53,256 nucleotides of DNA from M3 sp964637445 (lineage in GTDB: Bacteria; Bacteroidota; Bacteroidia; Bacteroidales; Muribaculaceae): assembly GCA_964637445.1 (NCBI GenBank), contig CAZWWS010000008.1, positions 1-53,256 of the forward strand. Reading direction: 5' to 3'. Under the pieces are notes generated by a model. That model was not told where the DNA came from. It worked only from the letters and a program-made list of their open reading frames with translations, and did not search any database. The translations under genes were made by a program, and so were the position numbers. How positions within the stretch are numbered: the stretch's first letter is position 1; each line of letters opens with the position of its first letter. Below, piece by piece: positions 18,018 through 26,755 of the stretch.

Positions 18018-19299
18018 AATCCGACTCATTGATATTGCATTTAATTGTAATAATATCATTAATATTTGTCGTATATTGATGAGAAATATGCTCTTGTCGC
18101 ATAAATGACGATATATGTCTATGCGAGGCCAAATGTAATAAATCTGAGGTTGATGCCGATGAATTGATCTTATCGACAGCATCCATAAGTTTATTCTTTT
18201 TGTCTCGAATATATGACGATTCAAAGAGACTTAATTGTATTCCTCCAGAATGGGCTATCTCAGTGATTATTACTCCGGCTTTTTTATATCCATATCCATC
18301 TTTATAAATACATTTAAGTAATGAAATTGCCATTTCGGTAATGGTCAGGGTATCATTTGTCGGCTCGTCAAAAGTGATATGAGCTGAATTATAATATTGA
18401 GATGCATTAGTGTTATACGCATTGGTGTGAATAAACACAGACATTGATATCGCATATTGTTTTTGAGATCTTAACCGATGTGATAAACTTGACGAAAATG
18501 CCGCAATTGTTTCAGTTAGACTTTCGATATCATATATCTCGTGAGCGAAGGAACGAGAAGAACACATTTGCTTATTGTCGATTCCGGGTGAGTCATTTGC
18601 TATGCAGGGTTCTCCATTCAATTCTCTCCATGTTTTTTCTCCTGTGATATTGCATTTTTGTTTAATTACACTTAGAGGTAAGCTAGCAAAATCGATAGCT
18701 TTATATATCCCAATTTCATTCAATTGTGGAGCTAATTTTCTACCAATCCCCCAAACATGGCGAATGTCAATCAATGATAATGCTTTTTCAACTTTAATAC
18801 TATTATCAATAATACATACACCCGAATATCCCTTATAGCGTTTAGCGAAGTATGCACCGACCTTTGCTAATGTCTTGGTTGGCGCGATCCCTAACGATAC
18901 TGGTACACCTATGTCTCGACGCACTTTTTTTACGATAGTTTTTCCTATATGCTCAATATCACTAAATGATATTCCATCAAAATCAATAAAAGCCTCATCA
19001 ATAGATGCAATTTCAATATTAGGCATTATTGAGGATATTGTCGCCATAACACGCGACGATATGTCGCTGTATAGTCTATGATTCCCTGAAAAAACAGCAA
19101 TATTTTTCTGCTCAATTAAATCTTTTATCTGATAAAATGGGACACCGCGAGTTATACCCATTTTTTTAGCCTCTTCGGATAATGATACGACGCATCCATC
19201 ATTATTGCTTAGTACAACAATTGGGCAATTCTTCAATTCCGGACGGAAAATCCGCTCACACGACACAAAGAAATTGTTACAATCTAATAGCCCAATCAT
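17998..19299 (-). CDS. umuC: Y-family DNA polymerase V catalytic subunit
   Basis: Translesion polymerase of 433 residues, standard UmuC length. The N-terminus has the catalytic LLDCNNFFVSCERIFRPEL start with Asp6, and the palm acidic pair lies in SIDEAFIDF. The little-finger and C-terminal clamp-interaction region follow, with the typical QLSLFES. It works with processed UmuD in error-prone bypass. The start overlaps umuD by 4 bp (ATGA), so they are one unit. Confidence 0.95.
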   Translation of the reverse strand: MIGLLDCNNFFVSCERIFRPELKNCPIVVLSNNDGCVVSLSEEAKKMGITRGVPFYQIKDLIEQKNIAVFSGNHRLYSDISSRVMATISSIMPNIEIASIDEAFIDFDGISFSDIEHIGKTIVKKVRRDIGVPVSLGIAPTKTLAKVGAYFAKRYKGYSGVCIIDNSIKVEKALSLIDIRHVWGIGRKLAPQLNEIGIYKAIDFASLPLSVIKQKCNITGEKTWRELNGEPCIANDSPGIDNKQMCSSRSFAHEIYDIESLTETIAAFSSSLSHRLRSQKQYAISMSVFIHTNAYNTNASQYYNSAHITFDEPTNDTLTITEMAISLLKCIYKDGYGYKKAGVIITEIAHSGGIQLSLFESSYIRDKKNKLMDAVDKINSSASTSDLLHLASHRHISSFMRQEHISHQYTTNINDIITIKCNINESDYCPTQG

Positions 19300-19742
19300 A
19301 CACGTCTACGTCGTCGATTTTTGCGTATTGTATATGTCACGATTCCCCAAATAATAAACTCATTTTCATTTGAAATTAATATAGGAGGATACGATTCGTT
19401 TGATGGAATTAACCAAATATTAGAATGATCTATACGGATACGTTTTAATGTAAATTCGCCATCGATACAGCAGACCGCCAAATCATCATTAATTGGTTCT
19501 AACGAGCGATCTATAATCAAAACATCTCCTTCTTCAATTCCCTCATCTATCATTGAATCGCCTTCTACACGTCCATAAAATGTTGCTGCAGGATGTTTTA
19601 TCAGCTCTTGATTCAAATCAATAGTGGTTGCGATTTCATCTTGTGCTGGAGATGGAAATCCGGCTCGAATGCCACTTTCGGAATATTGAACCCGAAGTTC
19701 GGATGTATTCGTTGTTGCAGAAATCTTGATGGATGATGGCAT
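19296..19742 (-). CDS. umuD: UmuD translesion polymerase subunit, S24/LexA-like self-cleaving protein
   Basis: Protein of 148 residues. The Ser/Lys dyad is Ser63 (in VEGDSM) and Lys100 (in GEFTLKR), and the self-cleavage site is most likely Ala27-Gly28 (GIRAGFPSPA), where RecA-stimulated cleavage would release UmuD'. It has no HTH domain, so it is UmuD and not LexA. It lies 5 bp after the glycosyltransferase gene, leaving no room for its own SOS operator immediately upstream; control would have to lie inside the upstream gene or at a distant promoter. Confidence 0.93.
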   Translation of the reverse strand: MPSSIKISATTNTSELRVQYSESGIRAGFPSPAQDEIATTIDLNQELIKHPAATFYGRVEGDSMIDEGIEEGDVLIIDRSLEPINDDLAVCCIDGEFTLKRIRIDHSNIWLIPSNESYPPILISNENEFIIWGIVTYTIRKNRRRRRV

Positions 19743-19747
19743 ATTGG

Positions 19748-20698
19748 TTAATCCAGAATATCTTCTTTAATAGCATAGCGAGGCCGATTTTTGACCTCTA
19801 CAAATATTTTACCGATATACTCGCCAAGAATACCAATACCCATAAGGATTAGACTTCCTAAAAACCAAACAGATAGTATTAATGATGCCCATCCGGTTAT
19901 ATTCGAATGTGCAATAAATGATGCTAACACGTAAATGGCCACAGCAATATCTAATATGAGTAAAACAAAGCCGACCATAAATATGATTCGCATAGGTTTG
20001 GCTGAGAATGAGGTTATTCCATCAATGGAAAAACTCAACATTTTACTTAACGGATATTTTGATTCACCCGCAACTCGTTCGTGGCGTTCATATTTTACAA
20101 CCGATGTTTCTAATCCGATTTGTGGAATTATGCCGCGGAGAAAGAGGTTCGATTCTCTATATTCACTAAGTAATTCTAATGCGCGAGAACTCATAAGTCG
20201 ATAGTCGGCATGATCGTATATAGTAGACAAGCCCATTGCTGCTTGAAATTTATAAAATAAGTGGGCTGTTGTACGCTTAAACCATGTATCCGTTTTTCGA
20301 CTACTTCTCACTCCGTATACAATATCCTTACCATGGTGATATTCCATTACCATCTCCATGATGGCTTCCGGATCATCTTGCAAATCGGCATCTATTGATA
20401 TTGCTGCATCACTAATATCCTTTGCTGTCATAAGACCGGCCAATAGGGCATACTGATGACCTCGATTGTGTGCTAATGAAATTCCCTTTATACGAGAATC
20501 TTTATCGTGCAATTGTTTGATAATATCCCATGTCTTATCTCTGCTTCCATCATTAGAGCAAAGGATAAAACTATCTTTGGTTATCAAACCCTTATCTCCC
20601 AATCGGTCAAGAATATTAAGTAGCTTTGCCGTGGTTAACGGCAAAGCTTCCTCTTCGTTATAACAAGGAATTACGATTGCAATTCGAGGAGTAATCAT
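19748..20698 (-). CDS. Family 2 glycosyltransferase (GtrB/DPM1 type)
   Basis: Membrane glycosyltransferase of 316 residues that most likely moves a sugar from a nucleotide donor to a polyprenyl phosphate. The GT-A core has IVIPCYNEEEALP at the start, DADLQDDPEAI as the metal-binding motif, and two C-terminal helices (about 225-250 and 262-287), as in GtrB/YfdH proteins. An upstream TTG in frame (20725) would overlap proS; ATG 20698 leaves a 10-bp gap and begins right at the fold, so I use it. The acceptor pathway (cell-surface glycan) is inferred. Confidence 0.9.
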   Translation of the reverse strand: MITPRIAIVIPCYNEEEALPLTTAKLLNILDRLGDKGLITKDSFILCSNDGSRDKTWDIIKQLHDKDSRIKGISLAHNRGHQYALLAGLMTAKDISDAAISIDADLQDDPEAIMEMVMEYHHGKDIVYGVRSSRKTDTWFKRTTAHLFYKFQAAMGLSTIYDHADYRLMSSRALELLSEYRESNLFLRGIIPQIGLETSVVKYERHERVAGESKYPLSKMLSFSIDGITSFSAKPMRIIFMVGFVLLILDIAVAIYVLASFIAHSNITGWASLILSVWFLGSLILMGIGILGEYIGKIFVEVKNRPRYAIKEDILD

Positions 20699-20708
20699 AT
20701 CTATTTTA

Positions 20709-22190
20709 TTAGTAGCTTCGAGCAAATATAACTCGTTGAGCTGATGGTTTTCCGGTTACCATACATTTTCCGGGCGTCTTTTCGCCATCCAAAGGAATGC
20801 AGCGAATTGTCGCTTTTGTTTCTGCTTTTATCTTTTCCTCTGTTTCGACAGTTCCATCCCAATGAGCTAAAATGAATCCGCCTTCTTCGATTTTCTCTTT
20901 AAACTCTTCGTAGGTATCAACAACCTTAGTCATTGAATTTCTATATGCTAAAGCCTTCTGATAGATGTTGCTTTGTATTTCTTCCAACAAATTCTTTACA
21001 TATTCGGCAATGCCTTCAAGTTGAGTTTCATGCTTTTCTAAAGTATCACGACGCATCACTTCAACTGTACCATTCGCCAAATCACGTGCACCTATGACCA
21101 AGCGAACAGGTACTCCCTTTAATTCATAGTCGGCAAACTTAAATCCGGGACGCTTATTGTCTGCATTATCATATTTTACGCTGATTCCTAATGCCTTGAG
21201 TTGTTCTACTATTGGTGTGATAGCATTATTTAGCTCATCCAATTGTTCGTTAGTCTTATATATAGGAACAATCACCACTTGTATAGGAGCCAAATGTGGT
21301 GGAAGGACAAGTCCATTATCATCAGAATGAGTCATTATTAAGGCGCCCATTAAGCGAGTAGATACGCCCCACGACGCAGCCCACACATATTCCAACTCAT
21401 TTTGTTGGTTGACAAATTTAACATCAAATGCTTTTGCAAAATTTTGTCCGAGGAAGTGTGAAGTTCCTGATTGTAGAGCTTTGCCATCCTGCATCATTGC
21501 TTCAATCGTATAGGTGTCGATTGCTCCGGCAAAACGTTCATTGGCGCTTTTAACGCCCTTAATTACAGGAACAGCCATATAATTTTCAGCAAAATCTGCA
21601 TATACATTGATCATTTTTTTTACCTCTTCGATAGCTTCTTCTTTAGTCGCATGAGCAGTGTGGCCTTCTTGCCATAGGAATTCCGCCGTACGAAGGAACA
21701 TACGAGTGCGCATTTCCCATCGCATTACATTAGCCCATTGATTGCACAATATGGGTAAGTCGCGGTAGCTGTGTATCCAATTTTTATATGTATTCCATAT
21801 TATTGTTTCGGATGTCGGACGTACGATAAGCTCTTCCTCTAAACGTGCATCAGGGTCAACAACCACTCCTTGTCCGTTTGGATCGTTTTTTAGGCGATAA
21901 TGAGTCACGACTGCACATTCTTTTGCGAAGCCTTCAACGTGTTCTGCTTCTTTACACAAGAACGATTTAGGTATTAATAGGGGGAAATACGCATTAACAT
22001 GTCCGGTTTCTTTGAACATCTTATCCAATTGCTGTTGCATTTTCTCCCAAATAGCATATCCGTATGGCTTAATAACCATACAGCCTCTTACAGCCGATTG
22101 TTCTGCCAAATCAGCTTTGACAACCAAGTCATTATACCATTGCGAGTAGTTATCTTGTCGCTTTGTTAGGTCTTTAAGTTCCTTTGCCAT
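20709..22190 (-). CDS. proS: Prolyl-tRNA synthetase, short archaeal/eukaryotic-like type
   Basis: Class II aminoacyl-tRNA synthetase of 493 residues charging tRNA-Pro. Motif 2 is RWEMRTRMFLRTAEFLWQEGH and the specificity loop has RPTSET. There is no INS editing domain, so it belongs to the short ProRS type found throughout Bacteroidetes, with an anticodon-binding domain (VVIVPIYK...) and a C-terminal extension. The gene starts downstream of a perfect 13-bp dyad at 22211-22240. Confidence 0.96.
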   Translation of the reverse strand: MAKELKDLTKRQDNYSQWYNDLVVKADLAEQSAVRGCMVIKPYGYAIWEKMQQQLDKMFKETGHVNAYFPLLIPKSFLCKEAEHVEGFAKECAVVTHYRLKNDPNGQGVVVDPDARLEEELIVRPTSETIIWNTYKNWIHSYRDLPILCNQWANVMRWEMRTRMFLRTAEFLWQEGHTAHATKEEAIEEVKKMINVYADFAENYMAVPVIKGVKSANERFAGAIDTYTIEAMMQDGKALQSGTSHFLGQNFAKAFDVKFVNQQNELEYVWAASWGVSTRLMGALIMTHSDDNGLVLPPHLAPIQVVIVPIYKTNEQLDELNNAITPIVEQLKALGISVKYDNADNKRPGFKFADYELKGVPVRLVIGARDLANGTVEVMRRDTLEKHETQLEGIAEYVKNLLEEIQSNIYQKALAYRNSMTKVVDTYEEFKEKIEEGGFILAHWDGTVETEEKIKAETKATIRCIPLDGEKTPGKCMVTGKPSAQRVIFARSY

Positions 22191-22210
22191 TGCTATAGTA
22201 TTTTATTAGT

Positions 22211-22240
22211 TAGTGCAAAATTAATCATAATTTTGCACTA
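22211..22240. promoter_or_regulatory. Perfect 13-bp dyad in front of proS
   Basis: TAGTGCAAAATTA (22211-22223), ATCA, TAATTTTGCACTA (22228-22240). Each arm contains a -7-like TAATTTTG on one strand, so the minus-strand copy (22228-22235 read in reverse on the other arm) could be the proS promoter core. The same element could act as a terminator for the OmpA-like gene, but there is no T-tract. Confidence 0.45.
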
Positions 22241-22261
22241 TTTGAAGTTTATATCCAACAT

Positions 22262-22900
22262 TTATCTTAATGCTCCGGATTTAGCACGTGCAATCATTGT
22301 TGGTCCGGGGACTAAATAAATCTCTAATCTGCGATTTTTTTGTCTGTTTTTTCGAGAATTATTCGTCACCAATGGATCTGAATCACCCATAGCATATGGT
22401 ACCAATAATGAGGTATCAACACTCGTTTGCTCAAACCAATCATATATGGCATTAACACGTTTTTCAGTGAGGCTATATGTGTATTCTTGCGAACCGGTGT
22501 CATCACTATGCATCACTAAAACAATCTTATACAATCCGGCTGTTCTGAAAAAAACAAGAAAAGGTTGTAGATATTTTTCGCTCGATGAGAGTAGGAGAGT
22601 GTCATTTGGTGCAAATAGTAAATCAGAATGAACCGTGGCTACGATAACTTCGCCCTGACGCATCATTTCTACCTCTATATCTTGTTTTAGCAATTGTTTT
22701 GCTTGCGCTTGTTGGAATGCTTGAATTATAGCCTTTTGATTATTCCCGATTTTGGGTGTTGTTAGATTTTTATCTAACTCTAAATCAAAAATATCATCTG
22801 AAGATATGTTTTGATTGTTTCGTTGTCCGCACACATTTATTGGAATAATAAACGACAATAGTACGACAAAAGTTAATCCTATTAAGTTTTTGAGCATCAT
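22262..22900 (-). CDS. OmpA family protein with signal peptide
   Basis: Protein of 212 residues: signal peptide (1-25, ending NVCGQ), a short linker, and an OmpA-C domain (about 75-205) with the hallmark LTEKRVNAIYDWF and N..NRRLEIYLVPG region. Such domains hold the outer membrane or periplasmic proteins to peptidoglycan. There is no beta-barrel domain, so it is a soluble or lipid-less periplasmic form. It lies 1 bp after the acidic protein gene; the pairing is unexplained. Confidence 0.85.
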   Translation of the reverse strand: MMLKNLIGLTFVVLLSFIIPINVCGQRNNQNISSDDIFDLELDKNLTTPKIGNNQKAIIQAFQQAQAKQLLKQDIEVEMMRQGEVIVATVHSDLLFAPNDTLLLSSSEKYLQPFLVFFRTAGLYKIVLVMHSDDTGSQEYTYSLTEKRVNAIYDWFEQTSVDTSLLVPYAMGDSDPLVTNNSRKNRQKNRRLEIYLVPGPTMIARAKSGALR

Positions 22901-22901
22901 A

Positions 22902-23201
22902 TTAGTCGATTAATCCAATAGATTTTTCGTAAGCAAGTTCTCCCTCTATGATATATTTTATGTCAGAAAGCTTTATATTGGTAAACTTATCTTTTTTAAT
23001 TAGATTTTCTATATACAAAACTAATCCGGATATATCGTCAGCATCATCCTCACTATCGATTGTCAACAAATCATTTTCCTCGTAATAGTCCCAAATCATA
23101 TCAATTACGTTCAATATTTCATCAGAGGGGTATGGCTCAAGATTATTTTGGGCTAAGTAGTCATTGATATATTTGATTGCGTAATCTTCATCAAATTCCA
23201 T
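22902..23201 (-). CDS. Conserved-looking small acidic protein, unknown function
   Basis: Protein of 99 residues with a strongly acidic middle (TIDSEDDADDISG) and helical ends (YAIKYINDYLAQNNLEPYPSDE, SDIKYIIEGELAYEKSIG). No signal peptide or membrane helix is present. It directly precedes the OmpA-like gene (1-bp gap) and starts after a 107-bp gap that shows no clear promoter. The family and role are not recognised. Confidence 0.75.
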   Translation of the reverse strand: MEFDEDYAIKYINDYLAQNNLEPYPSDEILNVIDMIWDYYEENDLLTIDSEDDADDISGLVLYIENLIKKDKFTNIKLSDIKYIIEGELAYEKSIGLID

Positions 23202-23308
23202 AATATTATTACTTTAATTATTAGTATTCAATTACGGCTAAATTAGTATAATAAAACCAATATCTCGAATAAATAGATTATTTTTTTGATTAATTAATAT
23301 ATATAAAG

Positions 23309-23839
23309 CTATTGCATATCAATTAATCCATCGGGTAGATTCATCGTTATGAGATTCATCTCCACCGAAATATCAGTTAGATACTCATCTGCAATTGGTA
23401 TATATACGATTGATTTATCGTCTTTTTGTACGACAAATAGTACATTGCTCGTGTTATCGCCAACATCAATAATTTGACCAATTCGCCCTAATGAAATATC
23501 ATCAACCTTAAATCCGATAAAATCAGAGGCAAACATGCCTTCGCTTGTATCGTGTGACAAAACTGCCTTGTCGTTAGCTATCAAATAGATCGTTTTATTT
23601 GTGTATTCTCGAATCTGTTCATCAGAGTTGATATCTTCGAACGTGAGCAAAAAAGTGTCTTCACTTTTTTGTCTGATATCCGAGAGATAAAATGGGACAA
23701 ATATTCCTTCAATATTTAGGACAATAAATTTCAGCATATCGACATCCACCATATCGTGAATCGAAGCCGAAATTTCTCCATTTATTCCATGAGGTTTGTT
23801 TAGTTTTCCAACCTCAATCAATTCTTCAGATCTAATCAT
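23309..23839 (-). CDS. rimM: 16S rRNA processing protein RimM
   Basis: Ribosome maturation factor of 176 residues that helps assemble the 30S head. The N-terminal domain opens with the typical VGKLNKPHGINGEISA, and the PRC-barrel C-terminal half contains DFIGFKVDD and IGQIIDVGDN. It follows murA by 9 bp, a neighbourhood frequent in Bacteroidales. Confidence 0.93.
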   Translation of the reverse strand: MIRSEELIEVGKLNKPHGINGEISASIHDMVDVDMLKFIVLNIEGIFVPFYLSDIRQKSEDTFLLTFEDINSDEQIREYTNKTIYLIANDKAVLSHDTSEGMFASDFIGFKVDDISLGRIGQIIDVGDNTSNVLFVVQKDDKSIVYIPIADEYLTDISVEMNLITMNLPDGLIDMQ

Positions 23840-23848
23840 TGTTTGACG

Positions 23849-25159
23849 TTATGATGATACGCGCATTATATTGGCGCCAATTGCATTTAGTCGAATGTCG
23901 ATATTCTGATAGCCTCTATCGATTTGATCAATATTATCAATGCGACTTGTCCCTCGCGCACTCATTGCAGCAATCAACATTGCTATACCGGCTCGAATAT
24001 CCGGGGAGACCATAGAAGTAGCTCTAAGGGAGTTTAAGCGACCTGAGCCCATAACTGCTACACGATGGGGATCACAGAGTATTGTTTGAGCCCCCATATC
24101 TATCAATTTGTCGACAAAAAATAATCTGCTCTCAAACATTTTTTGATGAATCAAAACGTTTCCTTTTGCTTGTGTTGCCACTACAAGAAATACGCTGAGC
24201 AAATCAGGGGATAATCCCGGCCATGGAGCATCGGCAAATGTCATTATAGAGCCATCCATAAATGTTTCTATTTCATAGCCATCGTGTGAGGGTATCTCAA
24301 TGTCATCATTATATTGATTGAGAGTTATGCCTAATCGTTTGAAACAATCAGGCATTATTCCTAAATTGTCGAACGACACGTCTTTAATTACAATATTTGA
24401 CCCTGTCATGGCTGCCATTCCGATAAAACTACCGACTTCAATCATATCGGGTAGTATTCTATGAGATGTGCCATGGAGCTCTTCAACGCCCTCGATAGTT
24501 AACAAATTAGACCCTATACCGGTAATTTTTGCCCCCATACCATTTAGCATTTTGCATAACTGCTGAATGTATGGTTCGCATGCGGCATTATATATAGTTG
24601 TCACACCTTTTGCCAATACAGAGGCCATAACGATATTGGCAGTACCGGTAACTGATGCTTCATCTAAAAGCATATAAGTTCCTAACAATCGAGTTGCTGT
24701 AATTTCATAAGCATGAACATCGTTCAGGTACTTAAATCCTGCTCCTAAACGATTTATACCCAAGAAGTGAGTATCTAATCTACGACGACCGATTTTATCA
24801 CCTCCGGGTTTTGGTAGAATAGCATACCCAAAACGAGCAACCAGTGGACCGACTAACATTACAGAACCTCGTAAAGAAGCGGCTTTGGCAATAAATTCGG
24901 GACTATGAAGATACGCGATATTGATATTCCTTGCTTCAAATGAATAAGTATTTGGAGAGAGTTTTTCAACGGCAACTCCAATATCTTTCAATATAGATAT
25001 CAAATTATTGACATCTAAAATATCCGGAATATTTTCTACTACTACTTTATCAGCAGTAAGTAGCACGGCGCATAATATCTCTAAAGCTTCATTTTTAGCA
25101 CCTTGTGGATAAATTTCTCCATGAAGTCGATTGCCTCCTTCTACTATAAAGGAACTCAT
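23849..25159 (-). CDS. murA: UDP-N-acetylglucosamine 1-carboxyvinyltransferase (Asp form)
   Basis: First committed enzyme of peptidoglycan synthesis, 436 residues. The N-terminal GNRLHGEIYPQGAKNEAL and the inverse alpha/beta repeats are typical. The position of E. coli Cys115, target of fosfomycin, is Asp121 here (PKPGGDKIGRRR), the natural variant known from Chlamydia and mycobacteria that keeps activity but escapes the drug. The gene is 17 bp after DUF4290 and 9 bp before rimM. Confidence 0.95.
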   Translation of the reverse strand: MSSFIVEGGNRLHGEIYPQGAKNEALEILCAVLLTADKVVVENIPDILDVNNLISILKDIGVAVEKLSPNTYSFEARNINIAYLHSPEFIAKAASLRGSVMLVGPLVARFGYAILPKPGGDKIGRRRLDTHFLGINRLGAGFKYLNDVHAYEITATRLLGTYMLLDEASVTGTANIVMASVLAKGVTTIYNAACEPYIQQLCKMLNGMGAKITGIGSNLLTIEGVEELHGTSHRILPDMIEVGSFIGMAAMTGSNIVIKDVSFDNLGIMPDCFKRLGITLNQYNDDIEIPSHDGYEIETFMDGSIMTFADAPWPGLSPDLLSVFLVVATQAKGNVLIHQKMFESRLFFVDKLIDMGAQTILCDPHRVAVMGSGRLNSLRATSMVSPDIRAGIAMLIAAMSARGTSRIDNIDQIDRGYQNIDIRLNAIGANIMRVSS

Positions 25160-25176
25160 AATATCTTGTGTTATTG

Positions 25177-25770
25177 TTATTTTTTCTTTTTCTTTTTACC
25201 CGATTGTTGAGGAGTAGGCGCTTCTTTAAATTCATGTAAATGATATGTCTTAGGATCAAGACGTATTGCACCATGAGAATAATGCTCCAAATCTTTAAAA
25301 ATCTTCGCATCTTCAACGCCATCTTTGTTGATTGCCAACATCGTTTTTTTCATATGATTTGCCAATAATGCAATTAGGGCATCTCGCTCTTCGCCATCGG
25401 GCATTGATGCCGCCTTAGCAATCATTAATTCTATATGTTTACCATAATGGCGATATTTGATAGGGGAGAGCTGGTAATCTACACGCTCTGGATGAGAGTT
25501 GAGATTGTCTTTATTTACAATTTCACACGGATAGTCGATATCTAATTTGAAGTCAGACATTATCGCTAAATGATCCCACAATTTATGACGAAAGTCTTCC
25601 ACGTCACGTAGTTGGGGGAATAAGTTGCCCATCGTTTCGATAATTGAATATGCACACCGAGTACGAGCTTCTCGATCTTCTATCGTGACACAATAATCGA
25701 CCATTTGTTGAATATTGCGACCATATTCCGGTAGTACAAGTTTCTTTAATTGAGTATTATAACTTAACAT
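25177..25770 (-). CDS. DUF4290 domain protein
   Basis: Cytoplasmic protein of 197 residues of the Bacteroidetes-specific DUF4290 family, recognised from LSYNTQLKKLVLPEYGRN and CAYSIIETMGNLFPQLRD. It ends in a lysine run (GKKKKKK). No function is established. Regular linkage to murA, as here (17 bp), hints at cell-envelope growth. It is the first gene of the murA-rimM transcript. Confidence 0.88.
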   Translation of the reverse strand: MLSYNTQLKKLVLPEYGRNIQQMVDYCVTIEDREARTRCAYSIIETMGNLFPQLRDVEDFRHKLWDHLAIMSDFKLDIDYPCEIVNKDNLNSHPERVDYQLSPIKYRHYGKHIELMIAKAASMPDGEERDALIALLANHMKKTMLAINKDGVEDAKIFKDLEHYSHGAIRLDPKTYHLHEFKEAPTPQQSGKKKKKK

Positions 25771-25795
25771 TGCTTGTCAATTTCAATATTTTTCT

Positions 25796-25826
25796 CAAAG
25801 GTACAAATAAACAATTAATCCGCAAA
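25796..25826 (-). promoter_or_regulatory. Promoter of the DUF4290-murA-rimM operon
   Basis: On the minus strand TTTG (25823-25826), 19 bases and TACCTTTG (25796-25803) give a full match to the Bacteroidetes promoter, with a start expected near 25790, 20 bp before the first gene. Confidence 0.75.
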
Positions 25827-25850
25827 ATCAATAATCCAAAACCATATAAA

Positions 25851-25890
25851 ACAAATAGAGACCCCATTATAAAATGAAGCCTCTATTGTT
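25851..25890 (-). terminator. Terminator after fabG
   Basis: AATAGAG (25854-25860) pairs with CTCTATT (25881-25887) with further pairing inside and outside; on the minus strand the stem is followed by TTTGTTTTATAT. It lies 17 bp after the fabG stop. Confidence 0.5.
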
Positions 25891-25906
25891 ATGATAGAAT
25901 GGTTGA

Positions 25907-26653
25907 TTACATATTCATACCACCATCAACTTGAATAACTTGTCCGGTTACATAGCTTGACATATCAGATGCAAGGAATGTTGCTACATTTGCGATGTCT
26001 TCTACTTGTCCACCTCGACGCAATGGGATTTTCTTTTCCCATTCTTTACGTACTTCATCAGGAAGAGCTGCTGTCATCGCTGTTTCAATAAAGCCCGGAG
26101 CTATAGCATTAGCACGAATACCACGTGAACCAACCTCTTGAGCGATACTTTTTGCCAAAGCGATAAGACCGGCTTTTGATGCTGCATAATTAGATTGGCC
26201 TGCATTGCCATGGACACCAACAACCGATGCCATATTAATGATGCTGCCTGAACGCTGACGAAGCATAATTGGGAGAGAGGCATTGATAAAGTTAAATGCG
26301 CTCTTCAAATTGACTGCAATTACAGCATCCCATTGTTGTTCAGTCATACGCATCATAAGACCATCTTTAGTGATACCGGCATTATTGACAAGTATATCGA
26401 TTGAGCCGAAATCCTTGTGAACTTCTGCAACGACATCTTTTGTTTGTGCAAAGTCAGCAGCATTTGAGGCATAGCCTTTTACCTTTACTCCAAGAGCTGC
26501 TATTTCTGCTTCAGTAGCCTTGCCGTTTTCATCTATAACAAGATCCGTAAATGCGATATTAGCACCTTCTTGAGCGAATTTCAAAGCAAGAGCTTTACCA
26601 ATACCACGAGCTGCGCCTGTGATAAGGGCAGTCTTTCCTTCTAATAATTTCAT
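25907..26653 (-). CDS. fabG: 3-oxoacyl-ACP reductase
   Basis: Short-chain dehydrogenase of 248 residues reducing 3-oxoacyl-ACP with NADPH in fatty acid elongation. The nucleotide motif is TGAARGIG (12-19), the NNAG motif lies at 90-93, and the catalytic triad is Ser143, Tyr156, Lys160 (SNYAASK). It ends with GQVIQVDGGMNM, typical of FabG. It has its own promoter 102 bp after the FabH-like gene. Confidence 0.94.
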   Translation of the reverse strand: MKLLEGKTALITGAARGIGKALALKFAQEGANIAFTDLVIDENGKATEAEIAALGVKVKGYASNAADFAQTKDVVAEVHKDFGSIDILVNNAGITKDGLMMRMTEQQWDAVIAVNLKSAFNFINASLPIMLRQRSGSIINMASVVGVHGNAGQSNYAASKAGLIALAKSIAQEVGSRGIRANAIAPGFIETAMTAALPDEVRKEWEKKIPLRRGGQVEDIANVATFLASDMSSYVTGQVIQVDGGMNM

Positions 26654-26688
26654 TTTATATAATGATTTAACGCGTTGAAAATTTGTTG

Positions 26689-26719
26689 CAAAATTACAAA
26701 AAAAGACGTAATAATCAAT
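26689..26719 (-). promoter_or_regulatory. Promoter of fabG
   Basis: On the minus strand ATTG (26716-26719), 19 bases and TAATTTTG (26689-26696): a Bacteroidetes promoter with one mismatch in the -33 box, about 36 bp before the fabG ATG. Confidence 0.6.
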
Positions 26720-26755
26720 GCTAATTTGGATTATTACTCATTTTGTACGCTTTTG

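Noticed and set aside
19296..19742. LexA repressor instead of UmuD
   Set aside because: The protein lacks an N-terminal HTH, is only 148 residues long, and is translationally coupled to umuC.
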